A DNA stretch of 14,879 nucleotides from Trebonia sp. (GTDB lineage Bacteria; Actinomycetota; Actinomycetes; Streptosporangiales; Streptosporangiaceae), in contig JASHPP010000817.1 of NCBI GenBank assembly GCA_030038035.1, positions 1 to 14,879 on the forward strand. The letters run 5' to 3'. Positions within the stretch are counted from its first letter, which is position 1; each line of letters opens with the position of its first letter. The notes beneath the pieces were generated by a model. That model saw nothing but the letters and a program-made list of their open reading frames with translations, had not been told where the DNA came from and did not search any database. Positions 5,795 to 12,797 of this stretch are shown piece by piece. The position numbers were made by a program, and so were the translations under genes.

Positions 5795-6643
5795 ATGACC
5801 GGTACACCGCCCGCACGGCGCAGGCTGCTCGGGGCGGTGCTGCGCCGCTACCGGGAAAACCTCGGCTACGACCTGGCAGATGCCGCCCGGGTGCTGGACT
5901 GCGACCGGTCGAAGATCAGCAGGATCGAGACCGGGCATCGCGGCATCTCGCGCCGTGACCTGCGGGACCTGCTCGCCGAGTACGGCGTGGCGGAGGAAGC
6001 CTCCCGCGAGCTGGAAGCGATCGGGGATCCGCGGCGGGCACGCGGCTGGTGGCAGGACTACAGCGACGTGCTGCCGGAAGCGCTGGAGGACTACCTGATC
6101 CTGGAGGCGGTCGCCGCCGAGGTGCTGGTGTATGAGACTCAGCAGGTACCCGGGCTGCTGCAGACGCCGGGCTACGCGCAGGCGATCGCCGGCACCGACC
6201 CGGGCGTTCCGGCCGGTCTTGAAGCCAGGCTCGCAAGCGCCTGGGCCGCCCGCCAGGAGCAGGTGCTGGCACCCGACGGCCCCGCGGTGTCGGCAGTCGT
6301 CACGGAAGGGGCGCTGCGGCAGGCGGTAGGCGGAACCGCGCTGATGCGCGCCCAGCTTGCCCATCTTGCCGCGATCAGCGAAAACAATGCGCGGGTCGCC
6401 GTCCAGGTGCTGCCGTTCGCGGCGGGGGCGCACCCGGGGATCGGTACCGGCCCGGCCGTGGTCCTGGGGTTCGCGCAGGCCTCCGGTCTTGGCGTGGTGA
6501 AGCTGGCCAGCCTGTCCGGCGGCATCCTGCTCGACTGGCAACGCGACGTCGAACGGTACGTCCGCGCATTCACTGAGCTGCAGGCGGTTGCCCTCCCGCC
6601 TGACAAGTCGGCCAGCCTCCTCCGGCAGCTGGCCGGAGGGTAA
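5795..6643 (+). CDS. XRE-family helix-turn-helix regulator with DUF5753 domain
   Basis: A 282-residue DNA-binding protein. The HTH domain spans about residues 10-66, with the recognition segment ADAARVLDCDRSKISRIETG. It is followed by the linker RARGWWQDYSDVLPEALEDY and the DUF5753 domain, whose hallmarks are VYETQQVPGLLQTPGYAQAI (112-131) and VAVQVLPFAAGAHPG (201-215), near the end of a full-length domain. ATG 5795 follows GGAAGAAGG and removes a non-homologous upstream extension. Such proteins, including Streptomyces regulators of development and antibiotic production, act with small DUF397 proteins and often with an RsbW-like ATPase such as 4693-5136. It looks intact. The next gene downstream is a pseudogene; a DUF397 protein occurs only at 7873-8424 on the other strand. 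Confidence 0.92.
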   Translation: MTGTPPARRRLLGAVLRRYRENLGYDLADAARVLDCDRSKISRIETGHRGISRRDLRDLLAEYGVAEEASRELEAIGDPRRARGWWQDYSDVLPEALEDYLILEAVAAEVLVYETQQVPGLLQTPGYAQAIAGTDPGVPAGLEARLASAWAARQEQVLAPDGPAVSAVVTEGALRQAVGGTALMRAQLAHLAAISENNARVAVQVLPFAAGAHPGIGTGPAVVLGFAQASGLGVVKLASLSGGILLDWQRDVERYVRAFTELQAVALPPDKSASLLRQLAGG

Positions 6644-6859
6644 CGCCGGGAGCAGCAGGAGACTGCGGCCATAACGGTCTGATCCAGCGCTGGCGAGCGT
6701 GTCCCGGCTGCAAGCGGTGTCTCGTCAGAGGTCCGTAAGTCATGTCCCGCGCTACAGAGGCGGCAAAAAGGACGCAGACTTGGATGAGATCATGGTATTA
6801 CTACGGAACGTCCTCGCCCGATGGGGAATTGTCACGAGCAAGTGTCATGGGAGAGACCC

Positions 6860-7811
6860 ATGGGACGGCAACGGCGAGTTCTGACACTGGACTGGTCTGC
6901 GGTCCACCGGTAGGGCGCGGAGCTGCGCGCACTCCGGGACGAGCGGCGGCTTTCCCTGTGCGCCCTGGGCCTACTGGCGCGCTATGACACCAGCTACCTG
7001 GGCCGTCTGGAACGCGGTGGCCGGTTCGCCACGCTCGCGGTCGCGCAGGCCTGCGACCGGGTCCTCTGTGCCGTCGGCGCACTGTTCACCAGCTGGCATG
7101 CGACTGACCGGGAACGCCGCGCGGCTGACCCGGCCACGCGGGCAGCCAGCCAGGAAGGCGGCGATCCGGGCATGAGCAGTGCCGACAGGCAGCTCGCTAA
7201 GATGATGCCGCTGCATGCCATCACGTCGGTCTACGGCCAGCAGGGACTGCGGGTGCGGTTCGCCGCCGAGGCCACCCGACTCCTAGACGAGCCCGGCTGG
7301 CGAGACGCCGAAAGGGCGCTGTGGCTCGCCGGGGAACTGCATGCCGCCGACCGGCGCCAGCACGAGCCGTACGTCAACCATCTGCTGCGCGTGGCCGTTG
7401 CGGATCACCTGTCACTGCCGCCTCGATGATCCCGAGATCGTATGCGCCGCACTGCTCCACGACGCGGTCGAGGACCACGCGGCCAGCCTGTCCGCCGACG
7501 GCAGCGCCGGGCGGTTGCCGCGCTGGCCGCGAGCTTGGGCCCGCGGGGTCGCCGACCTCGTTGAGGCGGTCACCAACCCCCTCTACGTACCGGGCACCGA
7601 CCCTGACCAGAAGTACCGGGACCATGTGACCAACAGCCTCAACCGCAGTCCGTGGGCACGGGTGATCAAGGTGCCGGACTTTACCGACAACGGCGTCTGC
7701 CTGATCCACACCAGAGGGCCCAAGGCTTTAATCAAAGCCGCGAGCCTTTGCTCCAAGCAGCTCGCAAGCAAGCTCAACCTGTATGCGTATGGCGCACGTT
7801 GGCTGTGGTGA
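6860..7811 (+). pseudogene. broken XRE-HTH plus HD-domain (RelA/SpoT-hydrolase-like) gene
   Basis: ATG 6860 after GGGAGAGA opens MGRQRRVLTLDWSAVHR, stops at TAG 6911-6913, then continues in the same frame with ELRALRDERRLSLCALGLLA and TSYLGRLERG, a clear XRE-type HTH. The HD part follows: LAGELHAADRRQHEPYVNHL. A frameshift near 7404 moves the match to the frame reading DDPEIVCAALLHDAVEDHA, with the metal-binding HD of the family, then LVEAVTNPLYVPGTDPDQKY and WARVIKVPDFTDNGVCLIHT. Within 7500-7555 a third frame (AALAASLGPR) fits the family better, suggesting two more compensating shifts. The C-terminus after GPKAL no longer resembles the family. Intact relatives would be HTH-HD proteins related to (p)ppGpp hydrolases. 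Internal ATG 7172 could restart translation, but only of a truncated product. Confidence 0.75.
7551..7605 (+). repeat. 55-base HD-gene segment, copy 1 of a direct repeat
   Basis: This segment encodes ADLVEAVTNPLYVPGT within the HD pseudogene. It recurs at 12584-12638 with two mismatches in 55 bases (positions 9 and 51 of the segment), in the same orientation. Confidence 0.85.
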
Positions 7812-7872
7812 TCCCAAGTGGACCACTCTGACAGCCTGGACTGGCTCGAGCGCGGGCAGATCGCGCGCTCGC

Positions 7873-8424
7873 CTAGCGCCGTGATTTCTTACCCCTTCGA
7901 TAGGCGCCGAGCAGACGCCCGATGAGGATCAGCATCGCGGAGCATGAACTGATCCCGACCTTGATATCGAGCGGGGCTCTATATATGAGGAGGTAAAGTA
8001 CGATCACGATGAGGGCAATGACCAAGGCGGCCTGTCGAATTAGATAACCGAGTCTCAGCGTTCTGTTCTCATCGTTGAGAACGCGGTCCCAGAAACCGGA
8101 GGGACCCGGCAACTGCCTGTCAGATCCAGTTGCCGCTTGCGATGGCACCGAATGTGCCTCATCTGCGCGAGTGGGAGAGCCTGGCTCCACGTGGTCGAAT
8201 TCCCCCTTGCGGACGCTGATCATGAAGGCATCCCATTCCTCAGGGGTGAACCTGAGGCAAGCGCCTCTCGGCTCCCTGCGCCGAACTCTTATCTCCCCTC
8301 TGGACAAACGAGCGACCTCGACACAGCTACCGCTCTCCGTGCTTAGTGAGCTTCCTGTCCGCTTCTGAGCCGAGTCATCGGCGAACCGACCTTTCATGGC
8401 ACTGAGAGTGAAAGATCTTCTCAT
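7873..8424 (-). CDS. DUF397-domain protein with two C-terminal membrane helices
   Basis: A 183-residue protein. Residues 22-77 match DUF397: KRTGSSLSTESGSCVEVARL, then R-rich strands, LRFTPEEWDAFMISVRKGEFD. A linker of about 50 residues leads to two hydrophobic segments, QAALVIALIVIVLYLLIY (131-148) and VGISSCSAMLILIGRLLGAY (156-175), with a basic C-terminus. Ordinary DUF397 proteins are only 60-80 residues, soluble, and partner XRE-DUF5753 regulators; here the domain is tethered to the membrane. ATG 8424 follows AGGGACAGGCG; ATG 8397 lacks a ribosome site. The gene lies 47 bases downstream of the surviving 3' end of a DUF5753 gene (8472-8687), its expected partner. Composition is less GC-rich than the IS. 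It appears intact. The fold call is good; the role of the anchor is inference. Confidence 0.8.
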   Translation of the reverse strand: MRRSFTLSAMKGRFADDSAQKRTGSSLSTESGSCVEVARLSRGEIRVRRREPRGACLRFTPEEWDAFMISVRKGEFDHVEPGSPTRADEAHSVPSQAATGSDRQLPGPSGFWDRVLNDENRTLRLGYLIRQAALVIALIVIVLYLLIYRAPLDIKVGISSCSAMLILIGRLLGAYRRGKKSRR

Positions 8425-8471
8425 CGCCTGTCCCTGCTTCGGTGAACGTTCTCTGCCGTATGCGGCCGACC

Positions 8472-8687
8472 CTAGTCTGGCCTGCGCGAGTCATGCAGTC
8501 GCTTGATTTCGCTGATGGGGCTCAGTGAATCACGCGGACTCAGCACGGCGTTACGCATGTACTCGATCGCCTCGCCGTACCGGTCGATCTCCGCGCGTCG
8601 CTCCCGGTATCTGTTGCTGAACAGGTCTTCTACGTACACCACCGCGCCGCGTAAACTGTTGCCGAACCGCAGCAGGACGAATTTGCC
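8472..8687 (-). pseudogene. 3' fragment of an XRE-DUF5753 regulator gene
   Basis: Read leftwards, the last 71 codons encode GKFVLLRFGNSLRGAVVYVE, then DLFSNRYRERRAEIDRYGEA, IEYMRNAVLSPRDSLSPISE and IKRLHD, ending at TAG 8474-8472. This matches the C-terminal strand and helices of DUF5753 (FVLLxF...VVYVExL...Y...ALSPxDSLxLI). The frame is closed just upstream by TAA, and no HTH or earlier DUF5753 sequence is found. The 5' three-quarters have been lost and replaced by the metal-transporter segment. The DUF397 gene directly downstream is the natural operon partner. Confidence 0.7.
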
Positions 8688-8688
8688 T

Positions 8689-8736
8689 GAGCAGGTCGGC
8701 CTGACCCGTTATCTGCTGCGTTGCTTCCTGTGACAT
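8689..8736 (-). pseudogene. possible start of an ABC ATPase gene cut off after about 16 codons
   Basis: Downstream of the solute-binding gene's TGA (8747-8745), ATG 8736 follows GTGAGGACC and reads MSQEATQQITGQADLL before meeting the DUF5753 fragment. In Zn/Mn ABC operons the ATPase gene commonly follows the binding-protein gene, so this may be its N-terminus. There is too little sequence to confirm; no Walker motif is reached. Confidence 0.25.
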
Positions 8737-8744
8737 CACGGTCC

Positions 8745-9336
8745 TCACGAGTGCTCGGTAGAGACCTTGTCCGTGACCGCCTTGCGCAGGTCCTGCACCT
8801 CGGTCAGCATCCAGGTCTGGTAGTCGTACCCGGGCACCGGCATCGTCTCGTAGACGCCGACCACCGGGATGTCGTTCTGCTGTGCCAGCGTAATAAGCGA
8901 TTCGGTCAGCGGGTCGGTCACCTGCTGGTTGTACAGGAACACCTTGACCTTGTGCCCGGTGAACAGGCTCCGCTCGATGGCCACGTCCTGCGGCGACGGG
9001 TCGACACCGTTCATGATGTCGGCCTGGAAGGCCCATGGCGTCATGTTGTCCGCGCCCACCGCTTCCAGCATGTAGTCGGCGACCGGCTCGGTCGTCGCGA
9101 CGGGGGTGCCCGGGTAGGCGGCCTTGAAGCTGGCGATCGCGCTGGTCCAGGCCGCCAGGCTGGCGATGAACGACTTGGCGTTGGCCTGGTAGTACGCCCG
9201 ATGCGACGGGTCGAGCGCGGACAGGCCGGCGGCGATCGCCTCCACCATCTTCGGCGTCGTACCCGGCGAAGACTACAGGTGCGGGTTTGGCGTGCTGTCC
9301 TGCAGGCCGGGCAGCTGCTTGATGGCCGGAGAGCGT
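8745..9336 (-). pseudogene. metal (Zn/Mn-type) ABC transporter solute-binding protein, truncated with internal stop
   Basis: The C-terminal two-thirds of a TroA/ZnuA-like cluster A-I binding protein is clear: DPSHRAYYQANAKSFIASL, VATTEPVADYMLEAVGADNM, TPWAFQADIMNGVDPSPQDV, VFLYNQQVTDPLTESLITLA, IPVVGVYETMPVPGYDYQTW. In-frame upstream of ATG 9248 the homology continues (QLPGLQDSTPNPHL), then TAG at 9275-9273 stands where the family usually has Trp (NPHLWY), so a TGG-to-TAG change is likely. The signal peptide and N-terminal lobe (roughly 130 residues) are absent. The family delivers Zn2+ or Mn2+ to a membrane importer. The loss of both ends of the operon shows it is non-functional; the upstream limit is approximate. 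Confidence 0.78.
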
Positions 9337-9889
9337 TCGCGTGGTAGTGGTCGACCCTTCACAATCTGCTTCACGACAGATGTTGAAGTAATCCGTCTGA
9401 CGCCATCGCCGAACTTACGTTCGACGTCAATGTTAGTGCTGCTGGAGTACTAGCACGACCCGCCAGTGACACGATTATCGCCCTGATCAAACTCAGAATG
9501 CCTTCTCCTGCGATCCCTGTAGGCTCCACGAGTATCGGCGCACCTACTTCGTATCGATGGTTCCATCGGATACCTGATCCGACTTACCGCTCCTGGCGGC
9601 CGCCGCATGGGTCACGAGGATCTTGCCCAGGTGTTACGGCTGGGTTTCCGTGCGGACACCTTTAGCGTAAGCTAAGGCTCTCAACAGTGAGTGCATGAGG
9701 AAGTGCGGTCGATAAGGTAGGAACTTGGGCGTATTTCTTAATTGCTGATCATCGCTGAGCGGCGGCGTCTTACCGTGGAGTTTCGGCGCTATCCTCTGTC
9801 ATCTTTGCAACCGTTGTCGATCAGGACGCCACCGCATGCGCCGTGAATAAGGTTACACATAATTAGCTGGATTGGCTGGAGCGGCCTCG
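9337..9889. other. non-coding stretch before the low-GC TPR gene
   Basis: No gene recognised. Composition falls towards the right. The part around 9385-9460 (GTCTGACGCCATCGCCGAAC..., GTGCTGCTGGAGTACTAGCA) reminds me of the ends of actinomycete insertion sequences, but this is memory only and no partner end is present. CCTTTAGC-GTAA-GCTAAGG (about 9658-9676) is a small bulged hairpin. The 200 bases before 9890 are AT-richer (TAAGGT, CATAAT) and probably contain the promoter of the next gene, but no clear -35/-10 pair could be fixed. Confidence 0.4.
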
Positions 9890-12433
9890 ATGAGAAACCG
9901 ACTATCTGCAGCAGGCGTATACGCCAGAAATCCGTCCATACGGTGGACGTGGCTCGTTATTAACATCCTATGGCTTAGCGGCGTCCTTTGCCTGTTCCTG
10001 ATCGGAGCGGTATCGCGTCCGCACAATCCGCTCATGATCACCCAGGCGTTTAGTTCGGGAGTTGAGCATGTATCAAAAGATCGTCTTACACCAGGCCCGG
10101 CCATCGAATGGTTTGTCCTGGTACTTGTGTTGATTAGCGTTCGATGGGTCTGCCTTGAATATCTGGCAGTCTGGGGGGCGCGTATAGAAGTTCGGCCCAT
10201 AGACAACGCAAGTGGGAACGAGCTTGATACTCACCCACTCGATGTCGCCTTCCGCGAGTATATGAGCCTACCTAAGCTGTATCAGCTAACAACTGTTCCG
10301 GGGGACCTCGAACCTGAGCATCTGGTTGAAGTGCTTAGAGTTCCGACAGCATCAGGTTGGCGCGGATTGATCGCCGCGGCGATCTCCTATGCCTTCCCAC
10401 GCCGAGCTTTTATTGTCTATGCGTCGCTCAGAATGCAGGATCAAAACCCTAAGTATGGAGTGGCGGTACAGGTAAGACGGCTTCCAGGCCTTGCTATTGA
10501 GCTTGAAACCCAGTGGTCTACCAGCTTCGAGCGCGCCCTCCAGCGCGGCGCATATGCAGCAGTAGCGCATATCTTGCCGCAGACAAAGGCATGCGGCAAG
10601 GTTCCATGGTCCTCGTGGCGTAACAGGGTTATGCCGGTCACGCTTTTCCGCGATTACCAACGGGCAAAGAAGATGGTTGCCGAGCGGAGATATGACGAGG
10701 CCCTGAGTCTGTACCACAGAGCGCTTGTTATAGACGCCAATAACATTGACATGCGGTATGATGTGGGTCAGTTGTATGAACGCCTAGGCCTATATCCTGA
10801 TGCCCTCTACACGTATTTTAAGCTCGTCGATCAGCTTTTCCCCAGAGGGATGCATGTGCGATGGCCGCGTATACGAATATACAGAAAGGGCAAGCGCGAC
10901 CCCTTCGTGATTTGGTATAGGTATGTGATCGTGCTAGCGCTTGGTATTCCGCTAGCTCGGGAACTACTCTATCCAGACTGGCCTGAATTGCGAGAATGGC
11001 TAGCCATCGAGCAACAGGGAGCTATGAGGGTATCGCAGATGAGGACCGGTCATACGGCGCACGTAGAGATGCGTCCACTGCGAACAGTAGAACTTCTAGA
11101 AATACGGCGGCTAATCGCGAGCAGCCTGAGAGAACGCTATCCAGCGACAATGTCTTCCTTGACTTCGAAGAGGATCTGGGATCAGCTTCTCCAGGCCCCA
11201 GCTCGCAGTGCTGACCCTGAAAAGCGCATTGTGGCACTTGAACGCTCTATGCTTGAATGCGCGGAGCTGGAAGCGCAGAGGCTCGCGATTTCGCTAAAAT
11301 GGTCAATTGGGCGATATCTCGGCCTACGGGGTTCTGCCTCCCTTACATTGACGGCGGTCCGGCAAGCTCAACTCACTATCCGGTACAGACTAGCTTTGCT
11401 CGACATGCCACTTAAAAACGGTTGGACGCCCGGACGCATTGAGACTGAACTAGAAACAATAGGATATATTGCGGAACGATCGACAAATTGGCTTGAACAT
11501 TACAATGCAGCGTGTCTATACGCTCTAGTGATGGCCGTCGATAAGCGAACTGGCGGTACGCAGGAAATTCCGTCGTATCGAGACCATGCCTACGCCGCGG
11601 TTTCTGAATTGGAACTTGCCCTGCGCTATGGCGAAGACATTGACTTCTTGAGGACTAAGCGATATTGGCTGCAGGCGGGAGATCCGGATCTTGTCGGATT
11701 GCGTGGCTATAAATGCTTCAGGGCGTTTGAGACTAGAGTTTACGGACGACCACTGCCCGCAACCGTAAACGTCCCTAAATATGAGTTGTATCTACATCTT
11801 AGAGCTCTCCTTCAAGATAGCGCCGGCCATGTAGAAAGAGAGTGGCGGCGGCGTGCGACAGGTAATGCTGGAAAAGTGACGCATGCGAGATTTGAGGAAT
11901 GGTGGCGTCAGGAAGAGCACGCTTGGGAACTGGCGATCCGACTTGGGCGCTTCTATCGGCAATGGCAGACTCGCAGAGAAGCAGTCGAAAGCCGCCGTAA
12001 CTGGATTGAATCATTCGGCCGCGAGGTGCGGTCGATATCATATCCGAACATCCATGATCCTGTATATGTACCTGACCTCGGAGATTTCAATGCAACCCAA
12101 CACGTGATCAATCAGACGGATGCTATGTTCAATTACCTAGGCTACCAATGTGGTCGGCTCGCGAGAGATCAACAGAATGTGAACGCCTCGAATATAATGG
12201 CAAAGACTCGCCAGTGGGCTGCTTATGCAGTACGATGCGCACAGACTGTACCTGAAAGCGATCTTCTGGGCAAAGAAGTCGTCCAGGCCTGTGAGATGCG
12301 CGCCGCAGTTTGGTCTGCGCTGAGGCAATGGGCAGGGGCACCAGACGGCGAGCGTATGGCCAAATTCGCTGAGGCAGTCCGAAAACTTAGGAAGCCGCCA
12401 CGGCCGACTCCATTCAATTTTTCCGCTTTGTAG
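9890..12433 (+). CDS. membrane-anchored TPR protein of unknown function, low GC (847 aa)
   Basis: ATG 9890 with GGAG eight bases upstream is preferred over TTG 9872. Two N-terminal hydrophobic helices (residues about 20-42, WTWLVINILWLSGVLCLFLI; and 71-95, AIEWFVLVLVLISVRWVCLE) give a hairpin anchor with a short loop between them. Residues about 120-235 look like an alpha/beta domain. A TPR pair at 254-312 contains AKKMVAERRYDEALSLYHRA and YDVGQLYERLGLYPDALYTY. A second helical-repeat region reads HYNAACLYALVMAV and ends GDPDLVGLRGYKCFRAF, a typical closing TPR. The C-terminal 200 residues are helical and Arg/Trp-rich. No catalytic motif is visible. Base composition is far below the neighbours (29 of 60 bases G or C at 11401-11460), indicating a separate origin. 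It stands alone, with no operon partner. From memory it resembles large unnamed actinomycete TPR proteins. Confidence 0.85.
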   Translation: MRNRLSAAGVYARNPSIRWTWLVINILWLSGVLCLFLIGAVSRPHNPLMITQAFSSGVEHVSKDRLTPGPAIEWFVLVLVLISVRWVCLEYLAVWGARIEVRPIDNASGNELDTHPLDVAFREYMSLPKLYQLTTVPGDLEPEHLVEVLRVPTASGWRGLIAAAISYAFPRRAFIVYASLRMQDQNPKYGVAVQVRRLPGLAIELETQWSTSFERALQRGAYAAVAHILPQTKACGKVPWSSWRNRVMPVTLFRDYQRAKKMVAERRYDEALSLYHRALVIDANNIDMRYDVGQLYERLGLYPDALYTYFKLVDQLFPRGMHVRWPRIRIYRKGKRDPFVIWYRYVIVLALGIPLARELLYPDWPELREWLAIEQQGAMRVSQMRTGHTAHVEMRPLRTVELLEIRRLIASSLRERYPATMSSLTSKRIWDQLLQAPARSADPEKRIVALERSMLECAELEAQRLAISLKWSIGRYLGLRGSASLTLTAVRQAQLTIRYRLALLDMPLKNGWTPGRIETELETIGYIAERSTNWLEHYNAACLYALVMAVDKRTGGTQEIPSYRDHAYAAVSELELALRYGEDIDFLRTKRYWLQAGDPDLVGLRGYKCFRAFETRVYGRPLPATVNVPKYELYLHLRALLQDSAGHVEREWRRRATGNAGKVTHARFEEWWRQEEHAWELAIRLGRFYRQWQTRREAVESRRNWIESFGREVRSISYPNIHDPVYVPDLGDFNATQHVINQTDAMFNYLGYQCGRLARDQQNVNASNIMAKTRQWAAYAVRCAQTVPESDLLGKEVVQACEMRAAVWSALRQWAGAPDGERMAKFAEAVRKLRKPPRPTPFNFSAL

Positions 12434-12643
12434 TTGCTGGCTCTATACCTCATTCCTCTCTGGCGCAGGCCGACGGGCCTCGTCGCTGCTGGGCGGGGAG
12501 GCCGGAAGCGATGGGAGCCGTGCCAAACCAGGTCAGGTCAGCGCCCGCGATACCCGCCAAGATCAAATCGTGGCCCAAGTCAGGCCGACCTTGTTGAGGC
12601 GGTCACCAACCCCCTCTACGTACCGGGCACCGAGCCTGCTGAC
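12434..12643. other. junction stretch between the low-GC gene and the IS element
   Basis: GC returns to about the chromosomal level. No gene is recognised up to about 12573, where a frame reading GPSQADLVEAVTNP begins to match the HD pseudogene, and the IS end then interrupts it. The stretch 12440-12570 has no evident repeat or motif. Confidence 0.4.
12584..12638 (+). repeat. 55-base HD-gene fragment, copy 2, next to the IS left end
   Basis: 53 of 55 bases match 7551-7605, and the protein frame ADLVEAVTNPLYVPGTEP is open. Similarity may extend a few codons left (GPSQ against the family's GPRV). The fragment stops where the IS21-like end begins, so it looks like the remnant of a second HD gene into which the IS jumped. 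Confidence 0.8.
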
Positions 12644-12717
12644 GATCACGAAATTCCCTAGTCAGGGGGCCGCCTCGATCAGGTAATTCCCTACCCCCTC
12701 GATCAGCGTTTTCCCTA
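12644..12717 (+). repeat. three iterated 17-base repeats in the IS21 left end
   Basis: GATCACGAAATTCCCTA (12644-12660), GATCAGGTAATTCCCTA (12677-12693) and GATCAGCGTTTTCCCTA (12701-12717) are direct repeats of the form GATCA-n6-TTCCCTA. IS21 elements carry such multiple terminal repeats as IstA transposase binding sites. Start-to-start spacings here are 33 and 24 bases. Confidence 0.85.
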
Positions 12718-12797
12718 GGCGCCGTGGGCGCGGGGGTTCCGTTCCTGGTCCTTCGAGCTGAATGTGTCTTTCGTCCGCTTGTGGACGGAGGACCGAG

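Noticed and set aside
5170..5958. A 262-codon plus-strand frame overlapping the start of the XRE gene
   Set aside because: It overlaps the intact regulator in another frame, has no motifs, and can be explained by high GC content.
5164..6541. Long minus-strand open frames opposite the XRE regulator
   Set aside because: They are antisense frames of a clearly coding gene, with arginine/proline-rich content typical of such frames.
6699..6884. A 61-codon plus-strand frame before the HTH-HD pseudogene (GTG start)
   Set aside because: There is no good ribosome site and no family match, and it overlaps the better-supported ATG at 6860. Coding cannot be excluded, but I cannot support it.
7840..7872. 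GAGCGC/GCGCTC inverted repeat as a terminator between the convergent HD pseudogene and DUF397 gene
   Set aside because: The stem is short and no T run follows on either strand.
12640..12720. The repeats before istA as a small CRISPR array
   Set aside because: There are only three units, with unequal spacers of 16 and 7 bases and no cas genes. They are IS21 terminal binding repeats.
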